Assembly: GCA_947034895.1 (NCBI GenBank)
Contig: OX344763.1
Span: 66,297,093 to 66,361,092 of the forward strand
Direction: 5' to 3'
Source of the DNA: Rhytidiadelphus loreus
Taxonomy: Eukaryota > Streptophyta > Bryopsida > Hypnales > Hylocomiaceae
DNA length: 64,000 nucleotides
The notes under the pieces are model-generated. The model saw only the letters and a list, made by a program, of their open reading frames with translations. It made no database searches and was not told the DNA's origin. The translations under genes and the position numbers were made by a program. Every line of letters begins with the position of its first letter. Within the stretch, counting starts at the first letter, position 1. This document shows positions 34,428 through 44,753 of the stretch, piece after piece.

Positions 34428-35994
34428 CCATGCCCCCCCATTGAAGAAGGCAAAGAAGAAAGGAAAGCACCATAGTCGTAATATAGCCATCATTTTGGAC
34501 CCAACAGCAAGGGCATTTCCAAATTAGCAAAACATGCAATCGGATTGGACGTTCAACACTTGCAAGGCATACGTAGGGTGGTGCCATATCGATAAGCTAT
34601 TCCCTTACTTCCGGCACAATGTCCATATTAGCCAAAACAATGCTAATCTTCACTACTGCAGAGATGATGCATTTGTGCAACGATGCATCGAAGTTTACCG
34701 GACATTATATCAAAAATCAACAATGAAGGGGAGCCAAGTTTCATTAGGTATATGCCAAATGATCTATGCAAAGCTACAATTGCGACGAACGGTGGATTGG
34801 AGGACCATTAAGAAAACCACCAATAGCATAGTTCCCACTACCAAAGACATTCCAAGGGCAGATCCATCAAATAATCCAAGGGATGATTTAGGGCCCAAAA
34901 AACATTTCAAAGAAGAAGTGTTAGATGAAGACTACGATTGGGGCCAGTCGTCCACCTCCACCGACTTGGATGAAGAAGACATTGCAAACCCTATGCCTCC
35001 AAATGAAGATCCAATACTTGAAGAAAATATGGCAGCGGTGGTACCTTTTGTTGGAGACTCAGAAGGGGCAGTAGCATTGCATGTCACGCCTCTTAGATCG
35101 TTGGAGCCAATGCGATTCCGTCATCTTGAAGAAGACGAAGTTCTTCAACATGTATATGCACGCGTGCGAGAAATGGAAGAAGACAAGGAGGATGGCGAGA
35201 TCGAGTTGCAACAAGATGCTGAACAAGCACTGGTGATTTTTCATTCATGTGAAGAACTACCTCTTCAAGAAGCAAGAAGGGAAGTATTATATCTTGAAGA
35301 CACGAGGAGGCAAGGAAAAAAAGCTTATAAAGCCTAGTTGAAGGCTATTCTTGCTAGACTAGTAGAAATAGAAATGGAATGTAAAAGCGAGCGTGAATGC
35401 AATGGTGGTGACATTTAGGCCAACGATGTGCACACCCTTGAAGCACTAATCATAAGCGGGAAAGTTCGTTTGTCAGTTCAACAAAAGGAAATGGACGAGC
35501 TGGAGGAATTTTATTTGAAATTCAATAAAGGCAAAGATGGAGGCTCCACCTCAAATTCCAACCCGTTCTTGAACAAACAAATGGCTAGAATAATGGAAGA
35601 GTCCAAGGCAGAAGAAAACTGATTGAATACCGAAAGGAAAGTTGTGGAGGAGGTGCAGTCAAGGTTGAATGACCTAAAAGAAACCATGGTTGTAGGCCTC
35701 ATTGACCTTCCAATGGCTTTGGATGCATTGTTAGTAGATGAAGAGCATTGTGTGCTGACATCAGAGGTAGCTTCCTTGAAGCAAAAGTTAGTTTATTTGA
35801 AGAAGCTTGAACACCAATTTCATGAGCACATAGAGTGCCTCGGTTTTGCGAGAATGTTCGAGAATTTTTGGATAAAATACAAGATGTGGAACTATGACCT
35901 AACCCTTTTGAAGAGTGCTCAGAGAATTGCGGCCCATGAGCTTGAAGTCATGAAGAAGAAAAGTGAAGAGGAGGGCAATATGGATGTTGCATGA
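34428..35994 (+). pseudogene. WCHI-domain coiled-coil protein, four in-frame stops and one probable frameshift
   Basis: A start near ATG 34428 is separated from the main frame by a run of seven C residues, probably a one-base slip. The main frame then runs to TGA at 35992-35994 with internal TAG at about 34525, TAG 35335, TAG 35416 and TGA 35620. The leader (KKAKKKGKHHSRNIAIILDP) aligns with the basic leader of the 24.8 kb relative. The family domain shows 'WTFNTCKAYVGWCHIDKLFP' and 'LRRTVDWRTI'. An acidic middle and long coiled-coil regions (VLTSEVASLKQKLVYLKK) follow. No RING or enzyme domain was seen. Function unknown; a chromatin or structural role is only a guess. Confidence 0.65.
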
Positions 35995-36809
35995 TTTTGG
36001 GCTAAAGGTAGTCTTCTAGTAATAGACTAATAGGTAGTTGTTTTTCTAAACTTGTGTGTATCAGAAGGGTTGCTTTCACCTTTAGAACCACCTCATATTG
36101 TACAATGGGGTCCATATTTTTTTTCTTCAATAAAGATATATATATTCCTATCTAAATCAACCTTCATGTGTTTTGAAGATCTAATTCTTGATGATTAGAC
36201 ACATGTCAAATACATTTATTGCATGTGTTGTAGGTCAATTTTCTACATAGACTTTTGTGCTTTAATTTACACAAGATACCAACAATGTTATAATACAATT
36301 GTCTTTTTAAGAAATTCATACCGAACGTCCAAACAATTATTTATATTTGAACAACTTCATACAATTTCTAGTTTGCCATGTACATCAATTGCAAGATCTT
36401 CCTACGATGTGAAAATAAATAAAGTTTACTATAGATTTGAAGATTCCTAATTCCTAAATCTGTAAGGAGTGAAATAGTTTGTTTTGGCATCATAGTGATA
36501 TTTAGAAGGGAAACATGAATCGAATTTGTAGTAATTTCCTTTGGCACAACATTTTTTAAAGGATTAAATTTGAAGCCTACTAATTTTTAGAACTTCTCAC
36601 TACGTGGTTCGAAAGTTTTTGTATGATAAGTAGTTTTCACTACTTGGCATTCAGTTGGTCCCATAAAAAATTAATGATATTCTTCACAAATCACAAAGCA
36701 TTTCAAAAAATAAAATTGATATTGAAATTGGTTCTTAATTTCTTATGATTTATATCTATATGAAAAGCTTTGAATAATTTCATTTTGATTGCTCGAAAAA
36801 AAACATTGT
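35995..36809. other. 3' flank of the third WCHI gene
   Basis: AT-rich and without supported genes; contains poly-A-signal-like 'caataaag' near 36128. Confidence 0.4.
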
Positions 36810-36853
36810 TCATAACTTTCACATTACTAATCCAAATGGAATGAATCAAAGCT
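36810..36853 (+). repeat. Conserved 3'-flank block, copy 3
   Basis: 'tcataactttcacattacta' begins a block nearly identical to 31253-31296. It lies about 0.8 kb after the 34.4-36.0 kb gene. Confidence 0.75.
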
Positions 36854-37180
36854 ACACATGTAGACAAAAATATGACCTTTTAGAAGAAAAAAATTAAAAA
36901 ATTAATTTCAAATTCTTGTAGATTTTTTTTCTGCCCGGAGACGTTCCTTACAAATTATGTTAAAGATGCCATAATTTTTGTTTTTGGGCACCAATTGAAA
37001 CAAAATTTATATTTCCATAAAGGTAATCTCTTCTCGTATATTATGAGAAAGTTTCCAAAAAATTCATCAAAAATTGAGATCATAGGAACCTGCCCAAAAT
37101 CCATTTTGTCCCTCGAGGGGACAATGGTCCTTTAGGGGTTAAGTTAATCTTTATGCACATGAAGTTGTCCTTCTTTCCCC
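36854..37180. other. Spacer before the hAT unit
   Basis: AT-rich, nothing recognised. Confidence 0.4.
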
Positions 37181-37184
37181 CAAG

Positions 37185-37400
37185 GTTGCCCATGGCACTC
37201 GAAGTCTCCCATGAAACCCGAAGTCGCCCATCTGGGACCCGAAGTCGCCCTCCCTGGACCCGCGTTTGCCCTATTTCGGACCCGAAGTCGCCTGCCGGAC
37301 TCGCGTTCGCACCATGTGACCCGAAGTCAACTCCTGCAAAGGCGTGCGCCTCCATATGCCTGGAGGTGGACCAACGATCGGGTGGGCGACCTTGGGTGTA
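37185..37400. promoter_or_regulatory. GACCCGAAGTCGCC-like cluster upstream of the hAT transposase gene
   Basis: About nine copies of 'acccgaagtcgcc', 'gacccgcgtttgcc' and 'gactcgcgttcgc', mostly in one orientation, end about 300 bp before ATG 37694. The GAAGTC form of the core dominates here. Confidence 0.65.
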
Positions 37401-37693
37401 ATACAGTTTTGTAGCAGCGACCTAAAACCATCTTTGGAGCGTGTGGAGGGCAAGACCGAAAGCACTATAAAGGTAGAGGAACAATATTAGATTTTCATTG
37501 CTTTGTTGATGAACATATGGCTTGGATCTTTTCAAGAGGCTTCATGCAATGTTATATTCTTCAAAGGGCAACAACCTTGCTTTGAGTGGTTAGAAAACTA
37601 CTCGAAGTGGTGGTTTTGTCATAACTTCTTTTTTCGAAGCACTTGGGTAGATACACGTTTCGGATTGGAATAGCACACATTAGATAAAAAAAT

Positions 37694-40687
37694 ATGGCAA
37701 ATTGAGGTGCGGGGAGGAGGACAAACATAAATGATACTCGAAGAGCCACAAAGGAGTGGGATCCATGCTTGGTTATTGAAACAAACTCCGCTCGTTCCGC
37801 AAATATGAGGACTTGTATTTTTTGTGGTTGGAACAAAGTTTTCGTGCGGAAGCGGGCATTTGGTCACTTTGGTTACCCCCATACATCAACAGTGGAACGT
37901 TGTAAATGTATTCCATCGACAGTCCTCGAATTATTCAGGAACTGTGAAGGGATTGTACCAAAAGAAATGAGTTTGGAGGAGATGCATGGAGCAGATCCTG
38001 AGGTTGATGTTGTTGCTCAGTCCGTTGCGGGGTATACTGTGGATGCATCAGTTGAAGGGTCTGTGGACCCAAGCGACAGGACAGAAGCACCTAATGCACC
38101 GCCTCGTAATCTAGATTCAACGAATTCTACTCTTGTGACGGTGAGAAGGATGCAATCAACTTTGATTTCTCGTCAACAAAGCATGGATGAATCATTCCGG
38201 GTCAATGAAAGACAAAACTTGGACAGACTATGAGCTTCTTTCTTTTATGAGGCTAACATTGCATTCAATGTAGTGCGGCACCCAACCTTTGTGAATGCTG
38301 TGAAAGCAACTTCGACATGTGGATTTCCATATTCTCCACCATCGTACAATGCGGTGCGCACTAAACTACTTGATGTGAAGAAGCAGGCTGTTACGAAAAT
38401 GGTTAGTAGTCAAATAAAGAGTTCTATTGCCCAATATGGAGCCACTATCTATTCGGATGGATGGTCAGATACGAATCACCGTCCCTTGTTGAATATGATG
38501 CTCGTCTGCCCTGCGGGTGATGTCTTCCTGGGATCGGTTGACATCACAGGAGAGAGGAAAGACATGGCGTATAGGGTGAATACAATGGCTACCTACATAG
38601 AGCAGGTGGGACCAGGAAATATTGTCCAATTGTGTACAGACAATGCTTCCATAATGATAGGGTCAATGCGCGAGTTGCAAGCAAGGTATCCCCACATGTA
38701 TACGCAAGGATGTGCCGCACATATATTGGACTTACTTTTGGAAGACTGGGGAAAGGAAAAAAGGATCAAAGATCTAGTGGATAAGGCCAGGGCAATTGTG
38801 AAGTTTATAAAAAAGTACCACTTGACTTTGGGTCTCTTCCATAAGTACTCACCGAAGAAGTCATTGAGACTTCCCGCGGCCACACGCTTCGCAGTGCATT
38901 TTCTCATGAAAGACCGTTTGGTAGAGTGCAAACAAGCGCTTCAATTCGTGGTGGGGAACGAGACGTATATGCCATTTGAGAATAGTTTGGTTAGCAGAAC
39001 AAACGGACTCATTACAAGAGAGTGGGCCCATAAAGCGCGAGAGGACATAGTTTCGGAAGTGTTTTGGGTGGAATGTGGTAATTTCCAGCACATGGTTCTT
39101 CCAATGATTCTTGCTCTGCGCCAGTTCAATGGCAAAATACCGGTGATGCCGAAAGCTTGAATAATAATGAGTAGCCTTCGTCAGCACGTGTGCACTTTAA
39201 AGGAGGCTCCGTTCTTTCTTGATGAGCAGACCGCGACGAAGTTCCTAAAACAATTTGATGCTCGTTGGAAGTTGATGCGCACAGACCTCCATTATGCAGG
39301 GGCATTGTTGAACCCGTATTTGACAGATGTGGAAGAGCTTCATAACAACGGAGAGGCAAAGCGGGCATTGAATCGAGTCATCAGAAAATTGAGCGGACCA
39401 TTGAATGTGGATGAAGATGAAGCAATTGCTGAGTTGACGGAATTTGAAGAGAAGTCGGGTCCCTTTGATCCATTACAAGAGGCTCCAGATGTTACTCGAT
39501 GTAACTTGTTGCCTCATCATTGGTGGAGTCGTGTGGGTGGGAACGCTCTTCCAAAAATAGCAAGGAGAGTTTTGTCTCTGACATGCTCAGCATCATCTTG
39601 TAAAAGAAATTGGAGCATGTATTCGTTTGTACACGATAAAGTGTGTAATTGCCTAACTACAAAGAAGGTTGAGATGTTGGTGTATATCTACACCAACAGC
39701 AAATTGGAACATGAAAAGCAAGGACACAATCCAGCACTATTTTACGAAAAGTTCCTTGTAGATGGAGATATAGATGAAGAGAATGAGGAACCATATTCTT
39801 CAAGGGACGAAGATGAAGTTAGGTTTAGAGATTTGAGAGAAGAACAAAGACGTGTGGTAGTAGAGGAACGCCTTCGTGGAAATAGGTGGGTTGGTATAGT
39901 GTCCCGTGTAGGTAGTCCTCCATGAGGACAATACCACAACACATTCTTGGGTGATGATGATGGATTCAACTCTTTAGAGGCGGAGGCAGAAACTAGGGTG
40001 TACGATTCAGATGCGCCATTGCAAGTGGTATTCAACGAGACCCGTACCCGTGGGTTCAATCGCCCTGCAAGTGTAGACATTGCCACAACATCGAGGATTG
40101 TACCAACTCCTCTAACAAGGTCGCCGACACATAATGATCTACAACAGATCGTTGATGAAGGAGTGCATGGCTCAGCTCCACAACCTACTCCAGTCTCATT
40201 GATGTCAGAACCTGGAGAGTCATCCAGGCGATTGCGTGAACACTCCAAATCAAGAAATAAACGAACCCGCAAGACGCAAGATAGAGTGACACGAAACACC
40301 AAGCGTCAAAACTATGCTATCCATCCATTTGTCATTGGAGAACGAAATTCCACTCGAAATCCTTGGCCATCAAGCGCTGCAGCGAGAGTGGAGCGTCAAC
40401 ATGTTGGGCAGCAGGCGCTTGAGCGGCCGACTGGCCCTATTATCAATGGAACCACTGATGCATCGAGGCCGACAAAACGATTAGTGCTAGCCGAAGGTGT
40501 TGGCGGTTTAGAAACACAAGTGCGAAATTTGAACTCTAAGGTCGAACGTGAGGTGATCCTTCAACCTACAAGCAGAGAGGATGATGAAAACGAGGTCTCA
40601 GGAGCTAGTAACAGTAGTGGGCCACATGAAGACACCAACCCCGATGCAGATGAAGCAAAAAGCAATTCTACCAGGTTCACAATGTAA
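37694..40687 (+). pseudogene. hAT-family transposase (BED finger, DUF659, hAT dimerisation), four in-frame TGA stops
   Basis: One frame from ATG 37694 to TAA 40685 (about 997 codons) is interrupted only by TGA at 37703, 38231, 39158 and 39923. Order of parts: a BED-type zinc finger (CIFCGW, then HFGYPH); the DUF659 region starting at 'FNVVRHPTF', with 'SDGWSDTNHRPLLN', 'CTDNAS' and 'CAAHILDLLLED'; the C-terminal hAT dimerisation motif 'CKRNWSMYSFVHDK' with 'KKVEMLVYIYTNSKL'; and an unusually long Ser/Arg-rich tail of about 300 residues. hAT transposases cut and paste DNA through an RNase H-like DDE core. At least three stops are plausible CGA or TGG mutations. It shares the upstream word of the WCHI and kinase units, so it may have served as their transposase (inference). 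Confidence 0.9.
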
Positions 40688-41180
40688 TGCGTTGCATTAT
40701 AGATGTGGAGGCCTTCAAATAGTACTATAAGGATTTAACATCAATACCTTGTAGTGAAGATTTGTTGCCAAAGCTTGTAGTGAAATAGCTAGATTTTGAA
40801 TTTTGTGTAGTCCATCATTTGGCTTCACAAAGTCAGAAAGATTGTAAGAGGTACTTTGGTGTTGACGATAATGATTAATGAAGGTATCCGTAGTTTTTGC
40901 AAACAAGTGTGCAATTTCAAATAGGACTGGTCCTCGTACTCAATTGTGAAGATCATCCCTATGTATGTATGTAGTTCCATTTAAATTAATATGATTATTG
41001 TGCTTATTTTTATAATTATTATGTTTAGGTTATGAATTGATTGTCCTATGATATGTCATTACATTATGCCAGTTCATTTGCTTTGGTACGTATCGAGCAC
41101 ATAATTCAATGCTTATATATTGCCATGGAATGTGTTGGTTGAAGAATAAATATTGGAAATGAAATGTTGTAGGGGCCCCA
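40688..41180. other. 3' flank of the hAT gene
   Basis: AT-rich, no coding region supported. Confidence 0.4.
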
Positions 41181-41184
41181 GACT

Positions 41185-41245
41185 TGTAGCCAGGTCGCCC
41201 TAGATTTCGGACCCGCAGTCGCCCCTACCCGCGCTTGCCCCTCAA
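41185..41245. repeat. Small GACCCGCAGTCGCC-like cluster downstream of the hAT gene
   Basis: Three or four copies (caggtcgccc, ggacccgcagtcgcc, acccgcgcttgcc) lie about 500 bp after the hAT stop. With the cluster at 37.2 kb they bracket the gene. Confidence 0.5.
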
Positions 41246-41352
41246 GAAGTACGCCACGTCATAGCCACATAGGACAGTCCGTTTTACCTAAGGGTAAAAA
41301 ATTTTGAAATCCGAAATCCATACACGACAACAAAAACTGCCCATACTCGACG

Positions 41353-41523
41353 ACTAGAAGAAAACTACGTTGATGTCAACAAAATCAATTTGACATTTTT
41401 CTGCGATTCTGTTTTTCCATCGCAAAATCTACGTTTCTAAAAGGCAGATTTTGTGTTGGAAAACAGAAATCGCAGAAAAATGTCAAATTGATTTTGTTGA
41501 CATCAACGCAATTTTCTTCTAGT
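41353..41523. mobile_element. Short foldback MITE, 3 bp target-site duplication
   Basis: The 171 bp element begins ACTAGAAGAAAA and ends with the inverse. The arms pair for more than 60 bp on each side (TTGATGTCAACAAAATCAAT and its inverse). It is flanked by ACG on both sides (41350-41352 and 41524-41526). No coding capacity. The central stem resembles the TTGACAT/ATGTCAA stem of the CACTA MITE at 16.9 kb. Confidence 0.85.
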
Positions 41524-41526
41524 ACG

Positions 41527-42546
41527 ACAACTCAACAATTCGACATGCGACATGCGACATCTATTAGACGCGAAAACCCGAAATTTGTCAGACAAGACAA
41601 CCCTAAATAAAAACTAACAACAAGCAAAAAGCAAATAGTAAGATTCCTTTTAAAATGAATTTTTTAATATAACATTTCCCACGTTTTGAAACTCCTTTCT
41701 ATTCCATCCCTTCTTCTTCTTTCTTCTCAACTCTTTTTATTTGTGTTTTGAAGATTGAAGAGTTTAGTGTTAACCAAGAGAGAAGATGAGTGTGGAATGA
41801 GGAAGTTTTGATTTCAAGTGTCAAAGTGCAACTTTGAGCTTTGAAAATTAAAAACTTGGTGTGGCAAGCAACGGCCAACCTTTGGTTGAGTTTAGTTTCG
41901 TGATTCTTAAATCAATTGGCATATGAGCTTATTGAAATTTGTTTGAACCCTTGATTTTGTTGAACTGTGAGACCGTTGTTGCACTGCTTGGACCTTACAG
42001 GAGCCCTTTGCTACACTACTTGGACCTTCGGGAGCCCTTGCTGCACCCCGGTGCCTGCCACGTGGCAAGGTGTTACTGGTCCTCATCCCTTGTGCTCAGT
42101 CGCGGTTCAATCGTTCTCCAACGTCATATCCCAGCATTGTTTTGTTGTTTTCCCTTGCCTTCGGGTACTCCCAGCTATCTTTGCCTTTGGCTTCCTGAAC
42201 TTATACTAACCATTGAAATTTTGAAAAAAATAAAACTAACCTTGATGGACTGAAATTTTTAATAATTTTAGAAATACTCAATTTTTAATAAAAGATTAAG
42301 CACTTCTAAATTAACAATTAAGAGAGAGTTAGTTTTATAAATTTGATAAAAGCAATAATAACAAACAATTTTGATGAAATTTAAAAGGAAGAAACAAAAC
42401 AATCTAAATAAACCCAACAACTAATGGCAAGATTAGAGACCAAATACCTCCACCACGTGTACAACTCAAAAATGAGAGATATCAACAGAGTTTGGCCTTC
42501 AAATAAGTTTCCAAAGAATCTTATTTTGTTGATTTTTATTTGGTAA
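41527..42546. other. Spacer without supported genes
   Basis: Small overlapping frames around 41.94-42.25 kb (Leu/Cys/Pro-rich) show no family motifs. The local GC rise ('tggaccttcgggagcccttgc') could be an old exon fragment, but I cannot support it. Confidence 0.35.
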
Positions 42547-42830
42547 GTCAAAGCTTCGCCGTGCGGGAGCAACCCCAGCAAATATCAAACAATTAAAGTT
42601 TTAAGTACCCGTTTCCAGGTTTCCAAAGTCAAAGCTCCGCTGTGCAGGAGCAACCCCAGGAAACAATGAACAATTAAAGTTTCAAGTACCCGTTTCTAGG
42701 TTTCCAAAGTCAAAGCTTTGCCGTGCGCGAGCAACCCCAAGAAATAACGAACAATTAAAGTTTCAAGTACCCGTTTTCAGGTTTCCAAAGTCAAAGCTCC
42801 ATCGTGTGGGAGCAACCCCAAGAATAAATG
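42547..42830. repeat. Tandem repeat, 81 bp unit, about 3.5 copies
   Basis: 'gtcaaagct' recurs at 42547, 42628, 42709 and 42790, exactly 81 bp apart. Each unit includes 'gtgcgggagcaaccccag', 'caattaaagttt' and 'caagtacccgttt'. Units differ at scattered positions. Confidence 0.92.
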
Positions 42831-44221
42831 GTATCCAAGGACCAAACTAGTATTTTGAAAACTTAATTTTTTAAGGAAGTACACATGACAGTGTGTAACC
42901 AAATATAAAAAACTAATTCCCAAAATTTCAAACAAAGTTCTAAGTTTAATCACTAAAGGAGGTATACATGACAGTGTTTAACCAAACATTAGCAATTAGT
43001 CAAACCAAACACCCGTTATACAACGAGTTTTGGCATGTAATCATGCCCAAAACCTTTTGGCAAAGTCTAGCCTTGCCGCTTTAAAGTTTTGAGTTCATAA
43101 GCTGTTATCAATTCGCACAATAGTTGGTTGGTATCCAAAAGAACAATAAAATCAATTTAGAGTTTGGGAACTATTCTCACAACTCTCAAAATACCAAAGT
43201 TTTGAGGCTTGAAGCCTCAAATTCAATAAAGAAGTTAGTTAACTCAAACAACAATAGAGTTAGGGGATTTCCACCTCTTAAACTCTTGAAAATTAAAGTT
43301 TTGGGGCTTGAAGCCTCCAAATTCAAACAAGAAAAGAAAACAAAGCTTTGAAGGGGCCCTTCGGAGCTTCAAAGTACAAGAAATAGAAAGAAATGGCCAA
43401 AATTCGGCTGAAAAAGTGCTCCGACAAGTGTCGGTAGCACAACAAGAGCAACAACAAGAATGAAACAAGAGAATGAGGGCCACGAACAACCTCGAGAACA
43501 TGCCTTATATACTCGCTTCCGGCCCCCCTCAGTAAGTTGTTCGTAAATATTTTTTTACTTTCAATCTAGATATTTTGCTGAACTAACCTAACGCGTTTTC
43601 TAAATAATCTTTGTTTAATGACAAGGAAGGTCCTCAAGCAAGTTCCTTCTAGGCCCTAAATGGCCTTTGAATATTCCGCAAATCAAATATTAGATTTTTT
43701 TCAAAGATATTTTGAAAACCTACTTAATTAACCGAGATATTTCGCAAATTAATCTAAGGTTAGTTTCAAATTGTCTTTCTTTAGTTCAAAAGATGGCTTC
43801 TTACACAAGACAAGTATCTTGAGCAAATCCAATCTTCGATTTTCCAAAAGATATTTGTAAAATCAACCTAGATTAATCCAAAATTACCTTAAAAAAGTCA
43901 AACTAAGGGCTGACCCTCTCTATCTTTTGAGGGACAATTTGAAACTGAAAACAAACTGCGCCATTGCGTTCAGAAGATCCCAATTAGCCAAAGAGACCCA
44001 TACCTCCCCAGCCGTTTTAAAGCGCAAATTTGAGTTACGGTAATTGTGAACAAAAGTCAAAAATCTAACTTTTGGAGTTTGCGATTTTTGATGAAATTGT
44101 CCGGCTTGGGTGGTTTAGAATATTCATAGGAGTAAGAATTGACCCTTGAATCGCTCCATTCGGACACCGTTAGCTCTTGGTACGCCGATCAACCCGCCGC
44201 CAAATTATAAATTCTTGTAAA
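42831..44221. other. Non-coding region with two GAGGCTTGAAGCCTC palindromes
   Basis: At about 43203 and 43300, 'gaggcttgaagcctc' or 'ggggcttgaagcctcc' is followed by 'aaattcaa', a local duplicated palindrome. Otherwise no gene or known repeat was seen. Confidence 0.45.
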
Positions 44222-44262
44222 AAGGCCTTATTCATTAAATTGAGACAAGTTAGAGTCTCATT
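44222..44262 (+). repeat. AAGGCCTTATTCATTA terminus-like sequence
   Basis: The first 16 bases match both ends of the MITE at 47604-47857. Positioned 0.5 kb past the end of the DUF7869 gene and facing the opposite way to the MITE's right end, it could be the left terminus of the autonomous element that encodes that gene. Flanking 4 bp do not match the right side, so this is not proven. Confidence 0.5.
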
Positions 44263-44753
44263 TTCATACCTCCTATATTTAGAACATAATTAGTGTTCAT
44301 TAAATTGAGACTTTTCAATAATTTGTGATTCAAAATATCAAAACACTATTTTATATATTTTGCTAGAGTTAAGCAAAATAGCAAAACCTTACAATTAGCA
44401 TTTTCATATTTTAATTTCATTATAAACATAGGAATAAAATATACCAAGAAGTTATAAAGTAAAGACATTTTTTGAAATCGAATGTTCTATATGTCAAAAC
44501 AATAAACTACAAACATATGATACCAAATTTCATTTGAAAGAAATATTAACCAAATTTAAAAAAAAAAAAATAGCAATTGCATTATTTACAAATTGATTGA
44601 CAAGAATAAAATTTACTATTAATAGAAATCAATATTCTTACATATCAATAATAGAAATGACACAATATACACTTACAATATCTCAAAAACTATAAATGCA
44701 AAAGTGCATTCTACTTATATATAACAAGAGTGGTATACTAACACAACTATGAA

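Noticed and set aside
37694..40687. U-to-C RNA editing as the remedy for stops
   Set aside because: It is known only from organelles of hornworts, ferns and some lycophytes. This DNA is nuclear in character and no transcript data are available. Left only as a test.
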